The notes under the pieces are model-generated. The model searched no databases. It was given only the letters and a program-made list of their open reading frames with translations, and was not told the DNA's origin. Below, piece by piece: positions 35,688 through 43,570 of a DNA stretch of 64,000 bases. Position numbers and translations under genes: made by a program. Position 1 is the first letter of the stretch; every line of letters starts with the position of its first letter. Source of the DNA: Mycolicibacterium psychrotolerans (GTDB lineage Bacteria; Actinomycetota; Actinomycetes; Mycobacteriales; Mycobacteriaceae); the NCBI RefSeq assembly GCF_010729305.1, contig NZ_AP022574.1:3658001-3722000 (forward strand), written 5' to 3'.

Positions 35688-36839
35688 GTGACCACTGGAT
35701 TTCGGTTCGGGCTGCTCGACGGCATTGTCAACTCACGCTTCTCGCCGACGTTGTTACCTACAGCGGCCGCGTTGACCGCTGCGACGACGGGCGCGGATTC
35801 ATTCTGGGTGGGCGATCATCTCAATTCCTTGGTTCCCCGATCGTTGGCGACGAGAGAGCATCTCGGCGTGGGTGCGATGGTGGCGCCGAAGGTCGACGCC
35901 GTGCTCGAGCCGTGGACGATGTTGGGTCACCTGGCTGCCCGAAACCGGTTTCGCCGGCTGCGACTGGGCGTGTGCGTCACCGATGCCAGTCGGCGGAATC
36001 CCGCTGTGACCGCTCAAGCCGCCGCGACACTGCACCTGCTGACCCGTGGACGGGGCTTGCTCGGCATCGGCGTCGGCGAGCGGGAGGGTAACGAACCTTA
36101 CGGCGTGGAATGGACGAGACCGGTCGCCCGTCTCGAGGAGGCCCTCGCGACGATCCGCGCCCTGTGGGACAGCGGCGGCGAGCTGGTGACCCGGGATTCC
36201 GATTTTTTTCCGCTGCATAACGCGGTGTTCGATCTGCCGCCGTACAAGGGCTCGTGGCCGGAGATCTGGGTCGCCGCACAGGGCCCGAGGATGTTGCGGC
36301 TCACCGGCCGTTTCGGCGATGCGTGGGTGCCGTTCACGATATCGCGAGCAGCCGACTACGCGGCTTCGCTCGAGGTGGTGCGCGGTGCGGCGTCAGATGC
36401 GGGCCGTGACCCCGCCGCGATCGTGCCCGCCCTGAACCGTGCGGTGGTCTGCGGCACCAACCGCGATGACGTCGACGAGGCGTTGGACGGTGTGCTGTTC
36501 AAGACCATGGCACTGGCGGCGCCGGCGCACGCGTGGAATCGGCACGGTGTCGAGCATCCGCTCGGCGCAGATTTCTCCGGCGTTCAGGACTTGATCCCGC
36601 AGTTGATCGATCGCGAAACAGCGCTGGAGTACACGTCGAAGGTGCCGTTGTCGCTGATGAAGGAGATCTGCTTCCACGGAACGGTGGACGAGGTGCTTGA
36701 CCAGGTCGCCGAGTGGCGCGACAGCGGACTCAGATATTTGGTCGTCATCAACGGCAGTCAGCTCAACCCGAGGCTGACCAAGGCGGTGTCGGCCACGCTG
36801 CCCTTCGCCCGCGTGCTTCGCGGTTTGAGACGTCTCTGA
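35688..36839 (+). CDS. F420-type phthiodiolone ketoreductase homologue (Rv2951c-like)
   Basis: A 383-residue luciferase-like oxidoreductase. It matches M. tuberculosis Rv2951c (381 aa) along its length as I recall that sequence: GADSFWVGDHLNSLVPRS, LRLGVCVTDASRRNPAVTAQ, GRGLLGIGVGEREGNEPYG, HPLGADFSGVQDLIPQ and GLRYLVVINGSQLNP. Rv2951c reduces the keto group of phthiodiolone and phenolphthiodiolone to phthiotriol, probably with F420H2. The GTG at 35688 gives the homologue's N-terminus (FRFGLLDGIVNSR) and fits a leaderless promoter; a longer frame from 35652 is not needed. This gene is one of the strongest pointers to a phthiocerol-type pathway. Confidence 0.9.
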   Translation: MTTGFRFGLLDGIVNSRFSPTLLPTAAALTAATTGADSFWVGDHLNSLVPRSLATREHLGVGAMVAPKVDAVLEPWTMLGHLAARNRFRRLRLGVCVTDASRRNPAVTAQAAATLHLLTRGRGLLGIGVGEREGNEPYGVEWTRPVARLEEALATIRALWDSGGELVTRDSDFFPLHNAVFDLPPYKGSWPEIWVAAQGPRMLRLTGRFGDAWVPFTISRAADYAASLEVVRGAASDAGRDPAAIVPALNRAVVCGTNRDDVDEALDGVLFKTMALAAPAHAWNRHGVEHPLGADFSGVQDLIPQLIDRETALEYTSKVPLSLMKEICFHGTVDEVLDQVAEWRDSGLRYLVVINGSQLNPRLTKAVSATLPFARVLRGLRRL

Positions 36840-37197
36840 TCGAGATGTAAACGGCGTTGCCAGACAGCGAACCCTGGCGCTCGTGGTCGGCGGCAAGCCC
36901 ACGCTTGCGGGGCGGTCGCCACCGAGTCTCTGGGTTTGCGATAGCGGCGAGTGGCCACCGCCGCTGGAATCGAATAAGTTGGTGAGCAAGATAATTGACT
37001 CGTGCGTTAAAGGGTGTGGCCGGTTCGCAATCCGTTGCCACCGGATGCACTGAACTCGTGACGCGTGATCCTCAAGAATTCGGACTGGCTGACGGATCGC
37101 CGTTACGGTATGTTTGCTGTTCGAGCTCATCACTGAGGGTCCTGGGGTTAGGGTGAGGGCCGTTGTCCCATCTCCACGACCTGAAAGGGGGCCGTCG
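36840..37197. other. 358-base gap upstream of exported protein 2
   Basis: No gene or clear motif other than GAAAGGGGG (37183-37191) before the next ATG. The composition is lower in GC than the flanking coding DNA. Confidence 0.45.
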
Positions 37198-38562
37198 ATG
37201 CTCGCGTCGGTTCGCCCATACGCCACCGCCGGAGTCGCCCTGGTGGGAGCCAGCATTATTGCCGTCGCTCCCATCGCGCCGTCGCCACCCGACGTTCGCA
37301 CCGTTGACGTACCGGTCAATCTGACCGCTACTACCTCGCTGGCCTACATTCCGATAAATCTGATCCACGCTGCGCTCAATGCACCGGGTAACTTCATTTT
37401 CGGGGTGGAGCAATTCGCAGCGGCGATGGCGGCAAGCGGCAGTTGGAACGAGTCGCACCCGATGAATGTATGGGGCTGGGACGATGCGAACCCGGCGCAC
37501 GCCTGGAGCTTAGCCAACATGTTGGTGCCGTTCCCGGCGCTCTCCCGGCCACTGGGTAAGCATCTGAATTGGTTCATGGCAGCCAACCTCCCGATGTACG
37601 AGGGTTGCGCGTTCGAATGTCCGGACCCCTCCGGAATGCTGGAACGATCGTTCAAAGTTCCGCTCTGGGAGTTCTACAAAGAAGGCGGCTACACCTTTCC
37701 AGAGGTGCGAAATCCGGTAGGTGATTGGGAAACCGACTGGTCCGAGGAGATTGTCGAACTCGACCCGATGGAACCCGTCAAATCGGTGTGGAACTACCTG
37801 ATCTCCCCGCCCGAGAACATTCACGTTCCCTCGGCGTGGGAAGTGATCACCGCGTTCGCGAACCTGGCTGCGGCACTCCAGGTCACAGGCCACGTGCCGA
37901 AGTTCATCGCTGTCCGGGAAATCGAGACGTTCTTCAAGCTCTTCGTTCAAAAACCCGACGTGGTGGCCGACATCCCCGACGTCGATCCCGATGCCCACAC
38001 CCCGGGGGGTGTCGCGTCCACCGCCGAGGACACTGCCGACGTGCGGGAGGGCGGGGGGGAAGTTGCCCCATTGTCCCGACTCGGGATGCGCGCAGTGGAA
38101 CCGACAGCCCCGAGCGGCGACGTGTCCGAAACTGGCCCGGAGGTGCTGCCAGCACTGGCGGCGGCGGTCGTGGATGTCGCGCTGCCCTCGGCGGATAAGC
38201 CCACCAAGGCCGCCGTCACGGAGCAGAACAGCATCGGAGGGGGCGTCGACGACCAGTACGCCGCCGACGAGGACGTCACCGGCGAGGACGCGACTGATCA
38301 CGACGCCGCTGAAGTCGATCCCGCTGAAAAGGACGTTGCTGAAGTCGACGCCACTGGAGAGGACGCCGCCGGCCGTCTCGGTGAGCAGACGCAGAGCCAG
38401 ACCGCGGGTCGGCACCACAAGGCAGAGAACGCTGAAGGTTCGTTGAGCTCGACGGTGTCAAGCATCAAGGACAGGATCGAGCGGGCCGCCGGGGGCAGCG
38501 GCGCTGACGCGGGTACGTCGACGTCGGGTGCAGGCGGAGCATCGGGCGCCGACGCCGCCTGA
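37198..38562 (+). CDS. Exported protein of unknown function, W-rich family, member 2
   Basis: A 454-residue protein starting MLASVRPYATAGVALVGAS, with a good ribosome site; an upstream frame to 37114 adds residues without homology. The signal peptide ends near residue 30. The globular domain (about 40-260) shares with member 1 the motifs GSWNE.../GNWWV..., MNVWGWDDANPAH, WFMAANLPM and VKSVWNYL, plus a Cys pair (GCAFECPD). Residues 260-454 are disordered and include seven 5-residue repeats (EDVTG/EDATD/HDAAE...), a short amphipathic helix (SSTVSSIKDRIERAAG) and a Gly/Ser/Ala tail. A perfect terminator follows. Function unknown; probably an envelope component tied to this lipid locus. Confidence 0.8.
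   Translation: MLASVRPYATAGVALVGASIIAVAPIAPSPPDVRTVDVPVNLTATTSLAYIPINLIHAALNAPGNFIFGVEQFAAAMAASGSWNESHPMNVWGWDDANPAHAWSLANMLVPFPALSRPLGKHLNWFMAANLPMYEGCAFECPDPSGMLERSFKVPLWEFYKEGGYTFPEVRNPVGDWETDWSEEIVELDPMEPVKSVWNYLISPPENIHVPSAWEVITAFANLAAALQVTGHVPKFIAVREIETFFKLFVQKPDVVADIPDVDPDAHTPGGVASTAEDTADVREGGGEVAPLSRLGMRAVEPTAPSGDVSETGPEVLPALAAAVVDVALPSADKPTKAAVTEQNSIGGGVDDQYAADEDVTGEDATDHDAAEVDPAEKDVAEVDATGEDAAGRLGEQTQSQTAGRHHKAENAEGSLSSTVSSIKDRIERAAGGSGADAGTSTSGAGGASGADAA
38269..38373 (+). repeat. Seven 15-bp (5-residue) tandem repeats
   Basis: Degenerate 15-base units encode EDVTG, EDATD, HDAAE, VDPAE, KDVAE, VDATG and EDAAG in exported protein 2. Asp at the second position of every unit makes this a periodic acidic spacer. 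Confidence 0.8.
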
Positions 38563-38574
38563 TGCGGAAATGCG

Positions 38575-38610
38575 CCAGGGGCCACGGAAGTTCGTGGCCC
38601 CTGGTTTGTT
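38575..38610. terminator. Bidirectional intrinsic terminator
   Basis: A perfect 12-bp stem (38575-38586 / 38593-38604), a GAAGTT loop and TTTGTT after it. It lies between the convergent exported protein 2 and methyltransferase genes. Confidence 0.85.
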
Positions 38611-38636
38611 GAAGTGCTTACGCTGAGCGGTTCATC

Positions 38637-39458
38637 TCAGACTTTTTCCATGCAGTACATCCGGTACTCGACGGCATGTGTTTCAGCGTCGCGGTAAAGG
38701 CGTGAGCCAGGCACTCCGGTGAAGTTTCTGCCGAATCCGTGCAGAAACTTCGGCAGATAGCGCTGGATCAGTTCGTCGGACCGGTGCGCCGTCAGGTCGA
38801 GTCCGCGCAATACCTCTTTGTTGATGACTCGGCTCGACAGCATCCGCATCGGAGAACTCTCGAGTTCGGCTTCCCATGCAGGGAATTCCTGACGGCCGTA
38901 GACATCCGAGTAGAGAAACCGCCCGCCGGGACGAAGGACTCGGTTCACTTCCGACAGGAAGCGGTGTAGCGAGGGGTAGGCATGTGAGGCCTCGATGTTG
39001 ATCAGCGCGTCGAACGAGTTGTCCGGGAACGGAAGCTCCTCGGCGTTGCCGTGGACGAACTTCAGCCCCGGGACCTGATGGCGCTTCTTGCAGAACGCGA
39101 TGGCGTCGGGGTTGAAGTCGAGTCCGGTATAGCTCGCCGGCTGGAGGTACCGGGTGATGTACGAGGCGCCGCCCCCGTGCCCGCTGCTGCATTCCAGCAC
39201 CTGCTTTCCAGCCAGCTCGGTGCCCTCCTGGGTGGCCGTGCTGTGGTAGAGCTGGATGTAGTAGCGATCACGCTCGTCGGCCTCGTCGAGCGTCAGCCCG
39301 AGCGCCGGGTCTTCCTCGTAACCCCAGTTGAGGAACAGAACGTCGTCGTCGGCGTTCAGACGGCGCGTCCACAAGGGGTACCAGTACTTCGCCACGACCT
39401 TCTTGAAAAGCGTCGTGCTGCCGAGGCGATCGATTCGGTCTCTCTGACTAGTGGCCAT
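38637..39458 (-). CDS. Phthiotriol-type O-methyltransferase homologue (Rv2952-like), copy 1
   Basis: A 273-residue SAM methyltransferase resembling Rv2952, which methylates the C3 hydroxyl of phthiotriol and phenolphthiotriol dimycocerosates. Shared features are KYWYPLWTRRL, FLNWGYEEDP, the SAM loop VLECSSGHGGGASY, PASYTGLDFNPDAI, CKKRHQVPGLKFVHGNAEELPFPD and the C-terminal VEYRMYCMEK. The start at ATG 39458 aligns with Rv2952, although the frame stays open to 39497. CATACT seven bases upstream fits a leaderless start. It is more diverged from Rv2952 than copy 2 is. It lies 86 bases downstream of P450 copy 3. Confidence 0.87.
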   Translation of the reverse strand: MATSQRDRIDRLGSTTLFKKVVAKYWYPLWTRRLNADDDVLFLNWGYEEDPALGLTLDEADERDRYYIQLYHSTATQEGTELAGKQVLECSSGHGGGASYITRYLQPASYTGLDFNPDAIAFCKKRHQVPGLKFVHGNAEELPFPDNSFDALINIEASHAYPSLHRFLSEVNRVLRPGGRFLYSDVYGRQEFPAWEAELESSPMRMLSSRVINKEVLRGLDLTAHRSDELIQRYLPKFLHGFGRNFTGVPGSRLYRDAETHAVEYRMYCMEKV

Positions 39459-39463
39459 CTCGG

Positions 39464-39480
39464 GGAGTATGCCAGGCAGC
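39464..39480 (-). promoter_or_regulatory. 17-base leader element of methyltransferase copy 1
   Basis: Minus-strand GCTGCCTGGCATACTCC ends five bases before the ATG and is identical, with the same spacing, upstream of copy 2. CATACT inside it is seven bases from the ATG and may be the -10 box of a leaderless promoter. Confidence 0.5.
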
Positions 39481-39544
39481 ATCTCCGGACGCGACATCGG
39501 GGCGACTTTGCTGAGTGCCCGGCGAAGGGTTGTCGGGTATCGGG

Positions 39545-40930
39545 TCAGCTGGTCGCGGAAGGGCTGCCCAATGACGTTTGCGCCGCATCTGTTCGCGCGG
39601 GCGCGTGGCCTAGGACACCACCGGGGCGGCGATAGACAACTGCCCTGCCGCCCCGAGCGGGTGCCATGTTCGTGCCCCGACTGTGTCGGCGCTCAGGCTG
39701 TTCGTCGGTCGGCTCGAAGCGCAGCTCCCGCAGCATCGTGCGGATCGCCACGTCCATCTCCATCGTTGCGAATGCCGATCCGATGCAGCGGTAGACGCCA
39801 CCGCCGAACGCGACCCAGGCAGGAGGAGTCTTGCCGGACGTCAAGTACCGGTCCGGGTCGAACGAGTGCGGGTACGGGAAGTGGTCTGGGTGCTGCTGGG
39901 CCAGTTCGATACTGATGAGCAGAGTGCTGTCTCCTGGAATGACCCAGTCACCCAAGCGAATGCGCTGGAGTGTGCGCCGCATCGTGGCATTGACAACCGG
40001 CCGGGTGCGCTGCACTTCCCAAATTGTTGCCTGGCGCAAGCGCGATGCACCCGCATCGACCTCGTCCGTCAGCCGGGCCAGCAATTGGGGGTGCCTGCGC
40101 AGCCGCTCCACCGCCCACGCCAGCGACAGCGAGGTGGTCTCGTGCCCGGCAGCCATGAGGGTGACGAGCTCATCAGAGATGTGGGCATCGGAGATCGGTT
40201 GCCCATCCTCGTAGCGCGCGGCCAACAGAAGTGTCAGGACATCTGGGCGGTCGTCGAATGCGGGATCTGACCGCGCGTCAGCGATGAGCTTGTCGACCAC
40301 GCTGTCGATGCGACGCCGGTAACGCACGATTCGTCCGCCGGGACTCCAGCGCCCCAGATCTCGCAGAACCACTTCGGGAAGCATTGCCAGCCGCGATCCC
40401 AACTCGACCGACGGAGGCATCACTTCGCGGAGTTCATCGAGCTCCGAGCCTTGTGCCCCGAAGACCGCGCGCAAAATGACATTGAGGGTGATGCGCATCA
40501 TCGAGTCGAGGGTTTCGAACTCGCACCCCTGTGGCCACGTCGCGATCTCTCGCAGCGTTTCTTCCTCGACTATTCGCTCGTACTCGGCGACCCGTTTGCC
40601 ATGAAACGGCGGTACCAACAGTCTTCGGCGCTCCACCAGTGCGGAGCCGTTGAGACTCCACATCGACCCGGGACCGACCACGCGGCCGAGATTCGTCGGC
40701 CGCTCGATCAACTCGTTCCCGGTACTGAAGAGGTCTTTCACCAAGACCGGGTCGGTGACCACGACGGTCTGCCCGAAAACCGGCATCCGCATGCTGACCG
40801 CGCCGCCGTAGCGGCGGGCGAGACCCGCGGGCAGTGCGTACGGTGCAGCGAGGAACGATGCACCCTGGACCCACTTGGGTAGCCGCGGGCCCGGTGGCAG
40901 TCGGACCGGATCGGTCGTTGCTTTCGCCAT
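39545..40930 (-). CDS. Cytochrome P450 (CYP138-like), copy 3
   Basis: A 461-residue P450 of the same subfamily as copies 1 and 2 (start AKATTDPVRLPPGPRLPKWV). The motifs AGHETTSLSLAW, EVQR and FGGGVYRCIGSAF are intact. It has a C-terminal extension of about 25 residues. A GAGGGGGAGG ribosome site precedes the ATG. It lies between the two Rv2952-like methyltransferase genes on the same strand (50 bases after copy 2, 86 before copy 1). This suggests that it installs a hydroxyl that one of them methylates. Confidence 0.93.
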   Translation of the reverse strand: MAKATTDPVRLPPGPRLPKWVQGASFLAAPYALPAGLARRYGGAVSMRMPVFGQTVVVTDPVLVKDLFSTGNELIERPTNLGRVVGPGSMWSLNGSALVERRRLLVPPFHGKRVAEYERIVEEETLREIATWPQGCEFETLDSMMRITLNVILRAVFGAQGSELDELREVMPPSVELGSRLAMLPEVVLRDLGRWSPGGRIVRYRRRIDSVVDKLIADARSDPAFDDRPDVLTLLLAARYEDGQPISDAHISDELVTLMAAGHETTSLSLAWAVERLRRHPQLLARLTDEVDAGASRLRQATIWEVQRTRPVVNATMRRTLQRIRLGDWVIPGDSTLLISIELAQQHPDHFPYPHSFDPDRYLTSGKTPPAWVAFGGGVYRCIGSAFATMEMDVAIRTMLRELRFEPTDEQPERRHSRGTNMAPARGGRAVVYRRPGGVLGHAPARTDAAQTSLGSPSATS

Positions 40931-40979
40931 TGGCCTACCTCCCCCTCGGTGCTGAATATTCTCCCCCGAAGGTGGCGTG

Positions 40980-41852
40980 TCAGTCCTTGGAGAAGCAGTA
41001 CATCCGATAGGAGATGCCGCCGGTCTGTAGCTGGCGGTACAGGCGCGAACCGGGTGCCACGACGATCTGACGGCCGATCGGACGGAGAATGGCCGGCAAG
41101 CCGTTGGTCACCATGCGCAGGTGGAGGTGCGCAGTCTTCTCCAGTCCACGCAGAACTTCGGAGTCGATGACCCGCTGGGAGAGGATCCGCAGCGGTGACG
41201 CCGCAATCGCTTCTTCCCATTCGGCGATCTGATCGCTGCTCCGCATATCGGTGTAGAGCATGCGGCCACCGGGACGCAGTACTCGCGTGACCTCGTCGAG
41301 GAACTTCGGGAAATTCAGGTAAACGTGAGACGCTTCGACATTAACGATCGCGTCAAAACTCCCATCAGCAAATGGCAGATTCTCCGCGTCCCCGTGCACG
41401 AACTTCAGGCCGGGCAAAACGTGCCGTTTCCTGCAATATTCGATGCCGTCGGAATTGAAGTCGAGGCCGGTGTAGCTGGCCGGCTTCATGGAGCGCATCA
41501 GATAGGACGCGCCGCCCCCATGGCCGCAGCTGACCTCCAGGACCTCTCTTCCTTCGAGGTCCGAATCGGCCTGGGTGGCAGTGCGGTGATAGAGCTGGAT
41601 GTTGTATCGGTTGGGTTCGTCGTCGGCCGAAAGCTTCAGGTCCATCGGCGGCTCCTCCTCGTACCCCCAGTTGAGGAACACGACGTCTTCGGCCGCGAGG
41701 CGCCGACTCACGAAGGGATAGAAGTACTTGCTGCTTAGCTTCCTGACGAAGGGCACATTCAGACCGCGCGCGCCAACAACACGCTGCCCGACCGGGTTGT
41801 GCCGGAGGGCCTCTCGAGCAGCATCAACGAGGTTGGAGTTACGGTCCGCCAT
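40980..41852 (-). CDS. Phthiotriol-type O-methyltransferase homologue (Rv2952-like), copy 2
   Basis: A 290-residue enzyme and the closer of the two copies to Rv2952: FLNWGYEEEPPMDL, EPNRYNIQLYHRTATQ, VLEVSCGHGGGASYL, YTGLDFNSDGI, GDAENLPFADGSFD, VLRPGGRMLYTDMR and a final ISYRMYCFSKD. The ATG at 41852 is chosen because it keeps the same spacing to the shared 17-base element as in copy 1. It heads the MT-P450-MT gene set. The expected role is methylation of a secondary hydroxyl on a phthiocerol-like chain. Confidence 0.88.
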   Translation of the reverse strand: MADRNSNLVDAAREALRHNPVGQRVVGARGLNVPFVRKLSSKYFYPFVSRRLAAEDVVFLNWGYEEEPPMDLKLSADDEPNRYNIQLYHRTATQADSDLEGREVLEVSCGHGGGASYLMRSMKPASYTGLDFNSDGIEYCRKRHVLPGLKFVHGDAENLPFADGSFDAIVNVEASHVYLNFPKFLDEVTRVLRPGGRMLYTDMRSSDQIAEWEEAIAASPLRILSQRVIDSEVLRGLEKTAHLHLRMVTNGLPAILRPIGRQIVVAPGSRLYRQLQTGGISYRMYCFSKD

Positions 41853-41857
41853 GGGAC

Positions 41858-41874
41858 GGAGTATGCCAGGCAGC
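41858..41874 (-). promoter_or_regulatory. 17-base leader element of methyltransferase copy 2
   Basis: Identical to 39464-39480 on the same strand, also ending five bases before the ATG. Its CATACT is seven bases from the start codon, and no ribosome site is present. Confidence 0.5.
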
Positions 41875-42019
41875 CTGAGACATCGGCAATCCGCGCCCAT
41901 AGTCGCGCATGAAGCCCGGCGCTGTCCTAGTATTCATTCCGCAATACCGCCGGCCGCCCGACCGGGCAGAATCCTGGAACGGGGATCCCGACGCCAACGG
42001 GCTTGTTTTAGCCAACCAG

Positions 42020-42059
42020 CGAACGATTTGTTCGGAGTTGCTAGATTTGACCCAGCAAC
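42020..42059. promoter_or_regulatory. Two adjacent inverted repeats upstream of hydrolase C
   Basis: CGAACGATTTGTTCG (42020-42034, 5-bp arms) is followed by GTTGCT...AGCAAC (42037-42059, 6-bp arms). They lie 46-85 bases before the ATG at 42105 and are operator candidates. Confidence 0.35.
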
Positions 42060-42104
42060 CTGGTTACAGTGAGTCGCCACACTCGTTACTCCTGGAGGTT
42101 CCCC

Positions 42105-43460
42105 ATGCGCGTCGGTCGCCGATCGGCAGTTGTAGGCATCTTGTCCCCTGTCGCAGCAGCCACGCTTGCATTGGGGGTGGCGGCACCTGTATCAGCCGCC
42201 GTTCCTGCCCCGGTGGTTCCCGCCTGCACTGCGCAAGACAAGTGCACCGCGCTTATGCTCGGCGGCACCGGCAGCGGCCGGCTAACCGACGAACAGATGC
42301 GGGATGCGCTCGACGGCTACTTTGCCGACGACGATCGGTTCGAGCGAATCAACGTGCAGTACCCGGGATCGTGGAACTTCCTGCCGTCGATCGGTATCGG
42401 TTCGCTCATTCTCAATGGCGCAATCAACACCGCGCTCGCCGAGGACCCGAATACGCCGATCGTCATCGGTGGCTTCTCGCAGGGTGCAGCAGTGGCCAAC
42501 CAGGTGATGTATCGACTGGAGTTGGACGACAACGCACCCGAGCGGGACCGCCTGCGGTTTGTCCTGGTCGCCGATCCTTCTCGCGGCCCGAACAACGGCG
42601 ACTCGTCATGGCTGGCGCCCGAGACGAAGTACGACATCATCCTGGTGACGACCGAGTACGACGGCATCGCCGACTACCCCGACCGGTGGTGGAATGGTGT
42701 CGCGACCTTCAACGCCACCCTTGGCGCGTTGTATCTCCACTTTCCCACCACCGAGGCGAACCTCGACGAGGTGCCGGAGGAGAACATCACGGTCAGCGGC
42801 CCGAACAGCAAGGGTGGCACTATCACCCGGTATTTGATTCCGACCGAGACTCTTCCGCTGGTGAAGTTCATGCCGTTCCTCGCGCCTTACCAGGACACTC
42901 TGAAGACGATCGTCGACGCGGGCTACAGCCGCAATGACAATCTCGCGCAGACCACAGCGCAGCGCTCGCTGCTGACGAGCAACGCTGAGGCCGAGCCAGA
43001 CGGCGGCGCAACGGATTTCGCGGAAGAGGAGGCGCACGGCGATGACGCGCAAACTCCCGTGACCGAGAAGTCGGTTCTGGTCGACAACGGTATTGGTGAC
43101 CGTTCAGATGTCACCGACCAGGCCAACGGCAAGGGCGACACCAGCGGTGCGGAGGGCGTTGAAGACGCCGGCGAGTCGGGTGGTGCCGGCTCCGAGACCA
43201 GCGGCGGCGCGCACCGTGCCGAAGATGCCGACGAGGAGAACACTGTCGAGGCCATCGCCAACCGGGTCGCCGAGGAGGCCAACGAGTCGGACAGCGCCGG
43301 CGATATGGACAAGGGCGACGCCGAAGGCACTAAATCCAACGCCGGAGGTAGCTCTAACGACCGAGGTAGCTCCAACGACGGAGGCAGCTCCAACGACGGG
43401 GGCAGCTCCAACGGCTCCGACCGGAACAACACCGGCGAGGGTAGCGAAAGCGCCGACTGA
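42105..43460 (+). CDS. Exported PE-PPE-domain serine hydrolase C
   Basis: A 451-residue protein; GGAGG six bases before the ATG at 42105 fixes the start. The signal peptide is about residues 1-34 (VVGILSPVAAATLALGVAAPVSA). The PE-PPE domain (about 40-285) has the nucleophile IGGFSQGAAVANQ, the Asp segment TTEYDGIADYPDRWW and TRYLIPTETLPLVKF. The fold is like cutinase. Residues 300-451 are a disordered tail with a short helix (ENTVEAIANRVAEEA) and 6-residue GSSNDG repeats. It is the most canonical of the three PE-PPE proteins and a good candidate for an outer acyltransferase or esterase acting on the locus product. Confidence 0.87.
   Translation: MRVGRRSAVVGILSPVAAATLALGVAAPVSAAVPAPVVPACTAQDKCTALMLGGTGSGRLTDEQMRDALDGYFADDDRFERINVQYPGSWNFLPSIGIGSLILNGAINTALAEDPNTPIVIGGFSQGAAVANQVMYRLELDDNAPERDRLRFVLVADPSRGPNNGDSSWLAPETKYDIILVTTEYDGIADYPDRWWNGVATFNATLGALYLHFPTTEANLDEVPEENITVSGPNSKGGTITRYLIPTETLPLVKFMPFLAPYQDTLKTIVDAGYSRNDNLAQTTAQRSLLTSNAEAEPDGGATDFAEEEAHGDDAQTPVTEKSVLVDNGIGDRSDVTDQANGKGDTSGAEGVEDAGESGGAGSETSGGAHRAEDADEENTVEAIANRVAEEANESDSAGDMDKGDAEGTKSNAGGSSNDRGSSNDGGSSNDGGSSNGSDRNNTGEGSESAD
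43347..43415 (+). repeat. 18-bp tandem repeats (GSSNDG)
   Basis: Three full 18-base units and one partial unit encode GSSNDR/GSSNDG/GSSNDG/GSSNG near the C-terminus of hydrolase C. Confidence 0.85.
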
Positions 43461-43494
43461 GGACGGCACCGTCAGCGGCTGACCTGACGTCGAG

Positions 43495-43526
43495 ATACCG
43501 GACAGAAACGATCTGTCCGGTATTTT
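43495..43526 (+). terminator. Intrinsic terminator after hydrolase C
   Basis: A perfect 11-bp stem (43495-43505 / 43513-43523) with an AAACGAT loop, running into TTTT. It separates hydrolase C from the cutinase gene. Confidence 0.85.
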
Positions 43527-43570
43527 CGATATGGGGCGGTAACGGTGCGAACGTAGCAGAGGTGGTGAGC

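Noticed and set aside
43347..43415. CRISPR-like short repeats
   Set aside because: In-frame 18-bp coding repeats without spacers; they encode the GSSNDG tail.
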